Part shown: positions 49,424 to 60,293 of the stretch, in pieces | Layout: every line of letters starts with the position of its first letter | Position numbering within the stretch: position 1 is the stretch's first letter | Position numbers and translations under genes: made by a program | Notes under the pieces: model-generated | What the model was told of the DNA's origin: nothing | Database searches by the model: none | What the model saw: only the letters and a program-made list of their open reading frames with translations | NCBI GenBank assembly: GCA_964030475.1 | Contig: CAXIPT010000006.1 | Span: 5,188,898-5,252,897, forward strand | Reading direction: 5' to 3' | From: Tethya wilhelma | Lineage: Eukaryota; Porifera; Demospongiae; Tethyida; Tethyidae | Length of the DNA stretch: 64,000 bases

Positions 49424-49817
49424 ACAAGTAGTAAAAATTTCAAAAAATAAGCAGTGTAGGAATGGGCAGTGCGGTAAAAAGTATTGGAACAAGGATTGTC
49501 TCAATTTCGGCACATGACTACTTCATTTTCATCTTTGATCCCTCATTGATAATTGTCGTAAATGGTTCACAGAATGATCTGTATACTTGAATAGCTAATC
49601 AGTATGGATCACATACTAATGGTTCAAATTTCTACCAATCTTATCACTTAGCTAATAAGTGGAACAAACTATGGCAGGCAGGATTAAATTACTGGCCAAG
49701 ACTTGGGCACAAAAATGAAGTAGTCATGTGCCGAAATTGAGACCATCCTTGTTCCAATACTTTTTACCGCACTGCCCATTCCTACACTGCTTATTTTTTG
49801 AAATTTTTACTACTTGT
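49424..49817. mobile_element. foldback (hairpin) element, copy e
   Basis: Arms acaagtagtaaaaatttc ... gaaatttttactacttgt with the shared tract caatttcggcacatgactac. 394 bp, non-coding. Confidence 0.85.
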
Positions 49818-50418
49818 TCATTCACTTTTTTCAACACTACAGTGAGGAGACTATCAGAGACTGGTTAGTCCCTACAAAAAGTTATCTGAGTAGAAGCTAT
49901 ATACATTGGCTGCTAGGGTAGCTAATGCGCATGCGCATAATAATGCCACGTGGATAATCAATGACCTTTGAACTCTACAAGAAGATGGCTACATTCAAGT
50001 ACATGAATTTATACTCTCAGTTTCAAAGCTTTCTAGTTTTTGTTTAGGCTTATTTGTGATTAAAACGAGTATCAAGGAATGTAGTACCTATGAAAAGAAC
50101 TTACTTTGTGCTGTCAGAGTTGGCTCAGCGCATTCTGGTTCTCTGGAAATGCTTTTCAAGTAAGTCAGTTAGGAAGTAAGTACGTATGTACGTAAGTTAG
50201 CAGAACAAAAATGGCATTATTGTGGCTTCTCACCAGCTCTCTCTACGAGTGCAGAGAAAAGTTTCTGTGAGTTTTAGGCCGTTGATAATCTGTCAGTGAG
50301 AGCCTCGGAGCAAGTTTGAAGACTCAATTTTGTTTGGTTAAATTTTTATGATCATAAACATTTTGTATTGTGCCTATGGGACATTCGGCCCATTCCTACT
50401 ATACGTACTACCGTACGT
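49818..50418. repeat. inner segment of the foldback repeat family (reverse orientation)
   Basis: This is the reverse complement of 44280-44906, ending at the near-palindrome tacgtactaccgtacgta. It confirms that the inner segment and one hairpin arm travel together as a unit of about 1 kb. Confidence 0.78.
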
Positions 50419-50948
50419 ATGAAACATGATCTGTACTTGTCTAAGGGTTCTGGACTTGGTTTTGTCTGTGTTCTAATTAAGTATGGCATTGCTTGGAGTC
50501 CACTCGTGGCAATTTGTAGTTATGATATAATAATAACTTGTATAATTTATAATAATACTTGTAAAGATGCTTTAAGTATGGTAGACCAAGCACTTTGTGC
50601 TGTATCATTTATCTCAAGCCAATGAATTGAGGCATTATAACTATAGAGTTGTAACTGCTTAACTTGATCCCATGTGAAGATTGCCACTATCAGTGGGATG
50701 CATGCATGCACTGTCAAAGTCATGTACTTAATTTATTCTCATGATTCTTCATTCTGAAACTTTTGCTTGTGGCCCTTAGTAAATTTATGCATGAACATAA
50801 TTATACGTGTGTGCACACAAATGCAGTAAATCGGAAAGTATAGACATTAATATTGGGAGATATGCATGGGAGCAACTGAAGAATGTTTTGTAATGAATAT
50901 TAAGGGTTTCTTCATCTTCACTGCAAGGTACGGTACCCATAATAGTAC
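50419..50948. other. intergenic sequence up to a gap
   Basis: No supported exon. Near the right end, ggtttcttcatc followed by caaggtacggtacccata (50906-50943) matches 31448-31488, which lies about 180 bp upstream of the gene 3 start codon. This suggests that the 5' flank of another paralog lies here. Confidence 0.55.
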
Positions 50949-50949
50949 N
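50949..50949. other. assembly gap (single n)
   Basis: The gap cuts a Calx-beta C-half exon on its right side after the residues TLTSSS. Strand switches here from plus-oriented flank to minus-strand coding. Confidence 0.92.
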
Positions 50950-51664
50950 GGATGAACTTGTGAGTGTCACAGAAAAATCATGATCGCCTTCGTAACAGTT
51001 ATCATTCATAATTATGATGGTTGCACACTGTTGGCCTGGAGGTGTAGCACTGACAGGGAAGGTCAGGTCAGTTGGAGCAGGTGACATCAGATCACCTGGT
51101 GGTAAACAATTTTTCACACATGATAATATTGGTAAATAGAATAAATATTACTCTAACTCAGCTACTAGGTTATACATTACCTGCCACTGTGAATAGGGTG
51201 TCTTCTGAAATCGCCAGACCCACAGTTGCAGTGATTTCAAGTAAATTTGCACCCTCAAACTCAGCACAGATCATTATTTCATCTTCATCATTTTCATTGG
51301 TATCCTGATCCGTAGTCACCATACTTACAGTAACTGTAAGTATGCACATATAATAAGAGTAAAATTCTCACTGTAGGTCTATGGCATAATATTATACTGA
51401 GTTAATGACTGACCAATTTCATTATCAAAGATTGTAACAATGGCAGTTGCAGCCGCAGCAGAGCCACCAGCAGAGCCACCAATTCCAGAAGGAGTTGTTG
51501 AAGACACAGTTACCATAAAGGACTCATCTCCTTCAAAGTTCAGATCATTGACAATACCAAATGTAAGGCAAGGGCCTGGTCCAGTCATCATAGTTGATGA
51601 GGGGAAGGTATATTGAAGAGATGATGGAGAAGAGAAATCAGCTGGATCATCTGTAATAAGCATG

Positions 51665-51711
<47 letters not shown>

Positions 51712-54700
51712 AATTTCAATCATGATAGCCTTATTTCTAGGTTCACTTATACATATCAAAAGGAAGACAGTTAACTGGTGGTAGTGGGTAAAGAGATCAT
51801 CTAAGTAATAGCTGAGTTGCAACATAGATATCTAGCTATAATACGTGTGTTTTTTTCAGTGTATTGTTTTGCTTTAATGACATGCAATGTAAGTAGAAAG
51901 CCGAAAATCACTGGATGCATGGCATATTTCCAAATTAATTAGTAATGAACTCACTCGCTGATAACTGCATAACTTGAACTGTTACAGTGACATCACACTC
52001 CAGTGTTAATGGTGGAGCAGGTGGCATAGGTGAAAAAGTGACAAAACTACAAAGATCAACATCATTATTCATGCCTTCAGTAGGATTTACATGTGGTGAA
52101 AAGTCGAACACAAATTCACCCACTGCAAGAGAGATGTAGACGTACAACTGAACACAATGTCATTAAAATAGTTTAGAACCAACATCTATTAATGCAAGTT
52201 CACATAATATAATATGCTCATTAAGAATACTTGAAGAAGTCAAAGTACTCAATATAATATATGGGACAAATAGTTATTGACTGGTAAAGTTTGGTTAGGT
52301 ACAAATGAAATCTACATGAAACCTGCTAAATGGCACACAACAATGAACTTGATATTGATGTCACATAAGACTTAGTGTAACAAGAGGGGATTCAAAAGAG
52401 TATCCCATTGAACTTGACCAGAAGTAGAAAACCTTAATAATTAAGTCACTCAAGCCATTATATACTTAAAAAAAGTAAAAAGAAATGAATTGAGGCATAG
52501 CAATGGCCAAATTGTAAAAAGAAGCAAACAAGATCGAATGGCTGTTTGAGTGTGTGTGGAATTCTTCCTGTGTGGGCTGCACGTTGAGTCCCTTATGTTG
52601 CCCATAAGAATAATTCTTTACACACTTAAACAGCCATTCCATCTTGTTTGCTTTCATTTTAGGATTTGGCCAGTCCTATGTCTCAATACATTTCCAAGTT
52701 TGTTTTTTTTTTACTTGTTTGTTCTCATTTTTTCATAATTCTATGACTCACATTTGAGTTTGTACTTGTACACTAAAATTATATCAGCATGAATATTATA
52801 CAGCTTATATAATATACCGGTATGCTATCAGTAAAGTGAAGCATCTCAACAATTGATTGGAGGCTGCATGGAGCACTATCTAACAAAATTTCTAGCTTTA
52901 CTCATCTTCTTATAATGACAACTACAAAATAAGTGTAACAAAGTAGTCTAGTCACCTCCTAAATATTGAACAATGAAAGATTACAGAGAGCTCAGCACAA
53001 CCAGAAATCTTCAGGTAAATCAGGTAGGCAGTGAAAATCCGATTCCAAATAACGCACACATGTATCAGGAAAAGGGTCGTCGATTTGAATTTCAAGTAGC
53101 TAATGAATTATGCATATGACCGTAGAAATTATGGCTGCCATATGGAGAAGGCACTTTTCGCCTTGAATCTAGCCATCCAACGAGAGACACGAAAAAACGA
53201 TACTAAAAGTGGGTGAAGACCGTTCAAGAATCAGCTTCTAAAAGTGAATGGCCTTGGAGCCGACATAGAGTAAGAAGAAGAAAAAGATGGAGAAAATTAG
53301 AAGTTTGGCATATTTTAGTTAACTGTTTGGTACTTTTTTGGTGGTTTTAGGCCTTGTTTTTTGGTTTGTTGGAAAGAGAATGAGCTAAATAGTAGCTTTA
53401 GAAGCCTTTTAGTGGCAAGCATTCAGTTTTAACAGAGTTATTCGCATGAATATTTGTATTGCGCTAATGGGCCATCCGTGCCATTCCTATGTACCCAGTA
53501 CTACCGTACTGGGAATACATGTTTATTCTTTGAAGCTCCTATATATTAAAAATATTTCAGACCTCAAACACTTGATAGATGAAGTTTAGAACAGTTTAGT
53601 CTTGCTAGCTTGATCAAGAGCACTCAGGGTTACTGGCAACAATAGTTCAAAGGTCATGAAAACAGAAATCATGTGCACTATAGTTAGCAGGCGTGCATGG
53701 TACTTCAAAATTTCTGCACCAAGTCTTAGCACCTCCTATTTTTAAATCCTCATCCCACCCATAGCTGATTAGTCACTTTATAGCAAGAAAACAACCCCTC
53801 AAAGTGAATGTAAAGAGACATTAGCCTTGTATCTATCTATAAAGTAAATGTATGGCCTGAGTGACAGTGTGGCAAAAATGGACCCAAGCTTTTCAAAATT
53901 ATCTCTATCATCATACCATCTCCATCAGTGATAGTGACAGTTAGTATTGTATTAGTCCCAAGAGTATAGCCCCCAGTTGTGGCATCATTAGGATCCAAAG
54001 ACACAGTGAATGTATGGTCTCCTTCCACAGCATTGTCATCAACGATAGACACACTTGTTGATGTTTGAAACATTCCAGTCATTTCATTAATCATAAACTG
54101 AACGGTGAGGGTGTCTACACTGAAGTCTTGAGTCAAAGCTACAAAACAGTATATAGTGAATTATATTCATTTTATCTTCACTATTACACATGCATGTATA
54201 GAATCATTACATAATAATTTTTGAATAAAATTTAAGGCTCTATATCACACAACATTAAAAAGTGACTTTTTAAAGATACTCACTTGCTTTTCCTTGACCA
54301 GTAAGAGTCAATGGCACATTAAAACCTTGTGATAATTGACCTGATGCTGGTGTAGTCAGCTGAAGGCTGATCATCATATCATCTCCCTCATTCACATTCA
54401 ATGTGGTGCCTGCAAATCCTACGATTGCATCTGTATAACAGCAAAAATTATGATTCACTCTAAAGCAATGTCGTGAAATACAAGCTAGACAAGAATACAC
54501 AATGACACATTTCTCTAAGCGATATAATATAATATATATATATATATATGCAAAAGTGTAAGTATTAACCATATAAGGTAATTGATAAAATAATGTTATG
54601 ATATTAATTATATACCTGTAACTAGGCCTGCGGCTATTATGCTCAAAATTTTACTGATTATTCTATTCCGCACTGCCTACAAAAACGTCCGATTATTCCC

Positions 54701-57700
54701 GTAAATCTCCCTATTATTCTCATGAGCTTTGTCAAAATACAACAAATTCGTCAACTTGAACGGGTCCAACAATAATACAACAGTCCAACTTTCTTGTTTA
54801 CTTGATTCAAGTTCAATATCTTTCTGATTTGAACGGAAAATGAACACGGCTACCTCGTCTAGGTGCAGTGAGTGTAGATTTCTACATGTGGCAATTTACA
54901 AGCTCCTGTTTAATTCTATTTATTCTCAAATTTAACCCCATTATTCCCGAAATTATGCTCGTGCTCCACTTCTCCGATTATTCTCAAAATTATGCCGGCA
55001 TAATCGCCGCACCCCTACCTGTGACGTCAGTGATTGTAACCACGACTTCAGAATCTCCAAACGTTAGTGAATTTGGAACTTGACTACCAGTTACCAAAGA
55101 CACAGTAAAGCTTTCAGCACCTTCCCAGTTAGGATCGTCTACAATTGAAATACTAACACAACCTTCCAGTTCACTACCACCCATATCAGTGAATATGACT
55201 GTCTGTACACCGCCAACAAAGACAACATCAGCTGAATCTGTATTGAAAAATAGAATCTTACATCATTCGGGTATTAACCTAGTTTCTGCATGCATGACTG
55301 GTATAACATTCTGTGCATATGGTATCTGTTGGTATGCAAGCATGTGAAATAATCAGTTTTAATCAGCAAATACATGCATGCAAGGAAACTAAGCACGCAC
55401 AATAATAATGTAAAAAAAACATACCTGCACCAGTACTAAATCCAAATGCCATATCTACAGTAGGATCACCACCAGCTAGGTCACTAGCATCCACATCAGT
55501 AATAGCAGCACATATAGTAGTGGTACCATCACCCTCTGCTATTTCAAAATCAGCAGTGGTGATTCGTATTTGGTTGGAACTATCTGTACATTAAAATCAA
55601 GAATAGCACAATGTTCATTTTTGTCATTACAATGATTAAATCTTCGCATATCTATCTATATAATTTATATTGATATTGGATACAGTAGTATTATGATTAT
55701 TCAAAATGCACAATAAATTATACACATAATTATTATACACAATATCATGCCCAGACAATTGCACAGGCAAAGGCCATACACTATAACTACGTATAACTAT
55801 ATGTATATATATATACATAAAACAAGTATAAGCATATAATATTGCTACATGCAAGCAATAAAAGTATAACGCTGGCCAATCATAACATCATCATACCATC
55901 ATCAGCAATTTCAACATTTCCTGAGAAAGTAGCTGAGCCACCGAACAAATCACCAGGAGGAGTTGCCTGAGATCCATCAGCTCCTACTGCAAACATTTCG
56001 GTATCTTCAATTATCTGGTCATCCACAATCATAATTTCCAATGATTGCATATCATTTGTTCCGGTAGTTACTGGAAAAACAAACTCGAAAGGTGAGTCAG
56101 GAGTGTAGTCGGCAGCTTCAGCTGTGGTTTGTGGAATAAAAGTAAACTTAAGTTATTTTGCAACTTTAGACTTGCATGGTTAAATTTGGCCGTCCATGCA
56201 TCTATGATTGTGTAACAAAAATATCTGTTATTTAAACTAACCATTGGCTGGCATAATAGTCAGTGGTATGGTAATACTAGTCTCCAAACCACCAGTTACA
56301 GTTGCTGTAGCTTCAACTGTCACAACAGCACTGGGTCCCTCCATTATGGAATTAGGTGATATAGCTATGGCAGCACTGAACAGACTTGCTGCATTGAAAA
56401 GTGTTAAGATACATAGGCTCATGTATAGGCATGCATGCACTGAATAATCATCTGTATAACATACCATCAGCAGGATCATCCATGATAGTCACAACATGTG
56501 AATCAGGGGTTCCAATGGAGTACTGATCATCAGTGGGACCTGGCTGCTCCAAAGAGACAGTGAAGATTTGGTCTCCTTCCAATATAGTATCAGATTCTAT
56601 TTGCACAGTGAAAGTGGTCATAAGCATTCCAGCTGGAAACGTTACTTGAGAACTAGATAGGGGGGCAAAGTCAGCTGGAGATACTGCATGTATGAAAAGA
56701 GTGACAAAAAAGGGAGTGAACATGAGCCATCTACGAAGTCCCAATCAGGTTACAGACTTAATTCAATATCAACACAATGTGCATACATTATTTACATAAT
56801 ATACCAGCATTTCCAACTCCTGATCCGTGTGTTGTAGATACAAATACTGTAAATGGATCAGCTATAGTTGCATCACCCACAGTATCCAGCTCAAGACTAA
56901 TGGTAGCATCTGCAGTTCCTGAGTTTGGTTCATTCACAGCACTTGACATCTGAGAGAAGATCACTGTCACATCTGAAACAAAATTTAAAGCTCTAAACAG
57001 CACATAAGCATCATTAAATTAATGACAAATTGATATACTTTCATGCATTCATGACATTTTACAGGCAATAATATTATGATAATTCTGCAGGTTTTGCAAA
57101 CTTACCATCATCAATAATTCCAAACTCAACTTCAGCGTCAGCACCGGTACCAAGCATAATAGCAGGTACAGCACTTCCTGGTTGCAGACCAATTGAAAAA
57201 AACTCAGTTATTTCAGGAGTGGTGTCAGACATGATATTAATGGTTATACAGCCTTGTACAACACCAGAACCATCGTCAACAAATGTTGCATCCAGCGAAT
57301 CAATGGTGAAGTCATTTGCATCGGCTATGTATGCACAGTAAAAGCATAATTATTGATATAATATAAACACACTACAAGCAAGCAATTTACAGATGCATTA
57401 ACAAATCAAACTCAACTCACTGTCAGTGTCAGCACGAGTCATAGTGACTGTTGGAGGTGATGTCAGTTCAAAACCAGTGATGCCATTAATTTGAGCACAA
57501 GCCATGACACTGCCCATTTCATTTATTGTAGCATCAGCAGTTATCATCACAATTTCAGCAGTAGCACGTTCTATAATGTACATAACATAATCATAACTAT
57601 TATGATTATAAAATAATTACTAAAGTGGTCACATAATAATTATTATAACGACTTGCCTACACAGTAATAATGTGCATGCATGGCAGGCAAACAAAACTCT

Positions 57701-58210
57701 ATACAGATAATATTATCACTTGCTATACAGTTGAAACAATAATTACCATCATCCTCTATAGTGACAGTGACTATGGATGGAGGGCCAACGGTTATACCAC
57801 TACTTGAAGGACCAAATGTAACAGTAAAGGATTCATCATCTTCTAGAACCATTTCATCTGTAAAGTCAAAGCTCACACAGGCAGTATCTCCCATCATGTA
57901 TGTAGTAGGATTTGGAGTGAATACAACCTCAGTTCCACTTGGAGTGGTTTGTGTATAGTCACCAGATGATGTAGTGACTATATTATATCAAAAAAAACCC
58001 AAAAAACATGCAGTATTCACAAATGTACAAAAATTGATTGCATTATCTTACCATCATTAAGTGTGAACGATACAGGTATCGATGTAATTGCTGTTGCATC
58101 AACTCCACCAGCTGGTAGGCTTTGGATCATCAAACAAGCTGTAACTAGTGCCGCAGTGTCCTCAGATGCCGATACAGACATTGGGTCAGCAACTACCTCA
58201 AAGTCAACAG
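50950..58210 (-). CDS. gene 4 segment: eight Calx-beta domains (both ends cut by gaps)
   Basis: Sixteen exons on the minus strand (5' to 3'): 58052-58210, 57747-57977, 57421-57570, 57106-57324, 56805-56972, 56465-56683, 56242-56388, 55897-56121, 55425-55583, 55019-55237, 54284-54430, 53917-54138, 51955-52122, 51414-51650, 51181-51333, and 50950-51095 (truncated). All junctions are phase 1. Pairs include VDFEVVADPMSVSASED / SGDYTQTTPSGTEVVF, IVGFAGTTLNVNEGD / TQDFSVDTLTVQF, GEFVFDFSPHVNPTEG / PADFSSPSSLQYTF and VTVSMVTTDQDTNEND / GDLMSPAPTDLTFPV. The order corresponds to gene 2 exons 11-20 with extra pairs inserted. These copies are older and less alike than the other clusters. There is no start or stop. 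Confidence 0.83.
51664..51709. repeat. (TG)n microsatellite
   Basis: About 45 bp of nearly perfect TG dinucleotide repeat with one TTT interruption, in an intron of the minus-strand gene 4 segment. Confidence 0.9.
52123..53916. other. 1.8-kb intron of gene 4 segment with repeats
   Basis: It contains the hairpin element at 52490-52686. Around 53450-53512 there is sequence resembling the end of the foldback family inner segment (ttgtattgcgctaatgggcc, then cagtactaccgtactg). No exon was recognised. Confidence 0.6.
52490..52686. mobile_element. short hairpin MITE-like element
   Basis: The left arm ttgaggcatagcaatggcca is the imperfect reverse complement of the right arm ending tggccagtcctatgtctcaa. 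The arms extend about 65 bp inward (aagcaaacaagatcgaatgg versus ccattccatcttgtttgctt). Whole element 197 bp. Confidence 0.8.
54623..55016. mobile_element. MITE-like element abutting a splice donor
   Basis: The ends taggcctgcggctattatgc and gcataatcgccgcaccccta are inverted repeats of about 20 bp. Flanking near-duplicates acctgtaac (54614) and acctgtgac (55017) look like a target duplication. The right copy contains the 5' splice site of exon 55019-55237 (minus strand), so the intron now begins in duplicated target sequence and continues into the element. Confidence 0.72.
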
Positions 58211-58226
58211 CTGTATATATTATATT

Positions 58227-58227
58227 N
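58227..58227. other. assembly gap (single n)
   Basis: To the left is intron sequence of the minus-strand segment. To the right are the last ten bases of a plus-strand array B exon (attgacgatg), followed directly by its donor. The junction is not biological continuity. Confidence 0.93.
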
Positions 58228-60293
58228 ATTGACGATGGTAGGTGCCATTCAAATCTTGTACAATATTATAATTTTGTACCGAATTGGATAGCATCATTCA
58301 AGATATTAATTGTATGCAAAGAAATAATACCAATGCATACATATAAAATTATCGTTAACAAAAACTCATGATTGCAGCTGCCACTGTTGAGTTCTCCCCT
58401 CTAACCTATAATGCCCAAGAAGGCCAGTCTGGTCCTGTGGAAGTATGTGTTGTCATCTCTGATATACCTGCTAACGGCTTGGGGTGTGATGTCACAGTTA
58501 CACTGAATGCTATAGCTGGAACCAAAACATGTATGTTTGAAAGTCCATAAAATATGTTTTGGTACATTGTGCATACCATGGTAGTTTGCTTATAGTTGAG
58601 CATTAAACAAAGCGTTACATCATGATAGTAGTGCATGTGTATCATTTTATTGTATATACACATGCATACAGTTGTTGATGACGATTTCACTCTTCCAAGT
58701 CCATTCTCCGTTGTATTCCCCTCTGGTACAACAATGAGTGGTGACTCACAGTGTGCTAGTATCACCATTGTGAACGACCAAGAGTTAGAGGGAGATGAAC
58801 AGACCTTCACCGTTGAAATAATGAGTATCTCTCCTGCCAATGTTGTTGCTGATACTAATGCTGATACAGCTACTGTGACTATTACTGATGATATTGACGA
58901 TGGTAGGTGCCATTCAAATCTTGTACAATAATATAATTTTATGCCGAATCGGATGTCATTATTCAAGATATTAACTACATGTATACAGAGAAGTATAATA
59001 ATATTTATATTATTACCAATGCATACTTATATTGTTCACTAAATTCATGATTGCAGCTGCCACTGTTGGGTTCTCCCCTCTAACCTACAATGCCCAAGAA
59101 GGCCAGTCTGGTCCTGTAGAAGTGTGTGTTGTCATCTCAGATGTACCCGCTAATGGCTTGGAGTGTGATGTCACAGTTACACTGAATGCTATAGATGGAG
59201 CTAAAGCATGTATGTGTGAGATTCTATAAATTTGCTAATATAATACTTTAATTGCCGCATTGTGCGATATACCATTGAGGTTTGCTTGTAGTTTGAGTAT
59301 TAAACAAAACGTTACGCCATGATATAGTATTATGTGCATGCGTATCATTTTATTGTATACAGTTATTAATGAAGACTTCACTCTTCCAAGTCCATTCTCC
59401 GTTGTATTCCCCTCTGGTACAACAATTGATGGTGACTCACAGTGTGCTAGTATCACTATTGTGAACGACCAAGAGTTAGAGGGAGATGAACAGACCTTCA
59501 CCGTTGAAATAATGAGTATCTCTCCTGCCAATGTTGTTGCTGATACTAATGCTGATACAGCTGCTGTGACTATTGCTGATGATATTGATGATGGTAGGTG
59601 CCATAAAAATCTTGTAAAATATAATCTAACACCGAATTGGTTGTGATCATTCAAGATATTAACCATATAATATTTATGTATTATATTATAGTATAATTAT
59701 ACCAATGCATACCTATATTGTTCACTAAAAGCATCATTACAGCTGCCACTGTTGGGTTCTCCCCTCTAACCTACACTGGCCAAGAAGGTCAGTCTGGTCC
59801 TGTAGAAGTGTGTGTTGTCATCTCAGATGTACCTGCTAATGGGTTGGAGTGTGATGTCGCAGTTACACTGAATGCTATAGATGGAGCCAAAACACGTATG
59901 TATGAGATTCTATTCCTATGATTTTGTCACAGTTTTGTTCTCGGAAATCTGACTGCAATGATATTCATAGTTCCCGATCTGTAGCTTTATAAGTTTGAAC
60001 AAAAAACTATAAAACTCCATGCGTCATACTTATACATTTGCGCCATTTTATTATTCATGTAGTTGTTGATGAAGATTTTACTCTGCCAGTTCTATTTTCT
60101 GTTACCTTTCCTGCTTCTACAACCGCTGAAGGTGACTCACTGTGTGCCAGTATCACCATTGTGAATGACCAAGAGCTGGAGGGAGATGAACAGACCTTCA
60201 CTGTTGAAATATTGAGTATCTCTCCTGCCAATGTTGTTGCTGATAGTAATGCTGATACAGCTACTGTGACTATTGCTGACGATGATGACGATG
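58228..60293 (+). CDS. gene 5 segment: three array-type Calx-beta units plus exon fragment
   Basis: Fragment 58228-58237, then A/B pairs 58378-58530/58672-58902, 59057-59209/59363-59593 and 59743-59895/60063-60293. A exons are 153 bp and B exons 231 bp, as at 39107-43988, and introns match that array too. In the last unit the A-B intron and the first third of the B exon (TLPVLFSVTFPAS) are diverged, while the rest (SITIVNDQELEGDEQTF onward) is identical to the array. That is a conversion or recombination boundary inside an exon. Confidence 0.86.

Noticed and set aside
50368..50625. Plus-strand frame of 85 codons near 50.5 kb
   Set aside because: It starts within the foldback repeat and shows no domain or splice support.
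58406..58966. Minus-strand frame of 186 codons over the array, and similar frames opposite the 39-44 kb array
   Set aside because: They are antisense shadows of conserved Calx-beta exons and run through introns and splice sites; the sense exons have correct junctions and domain motifs.
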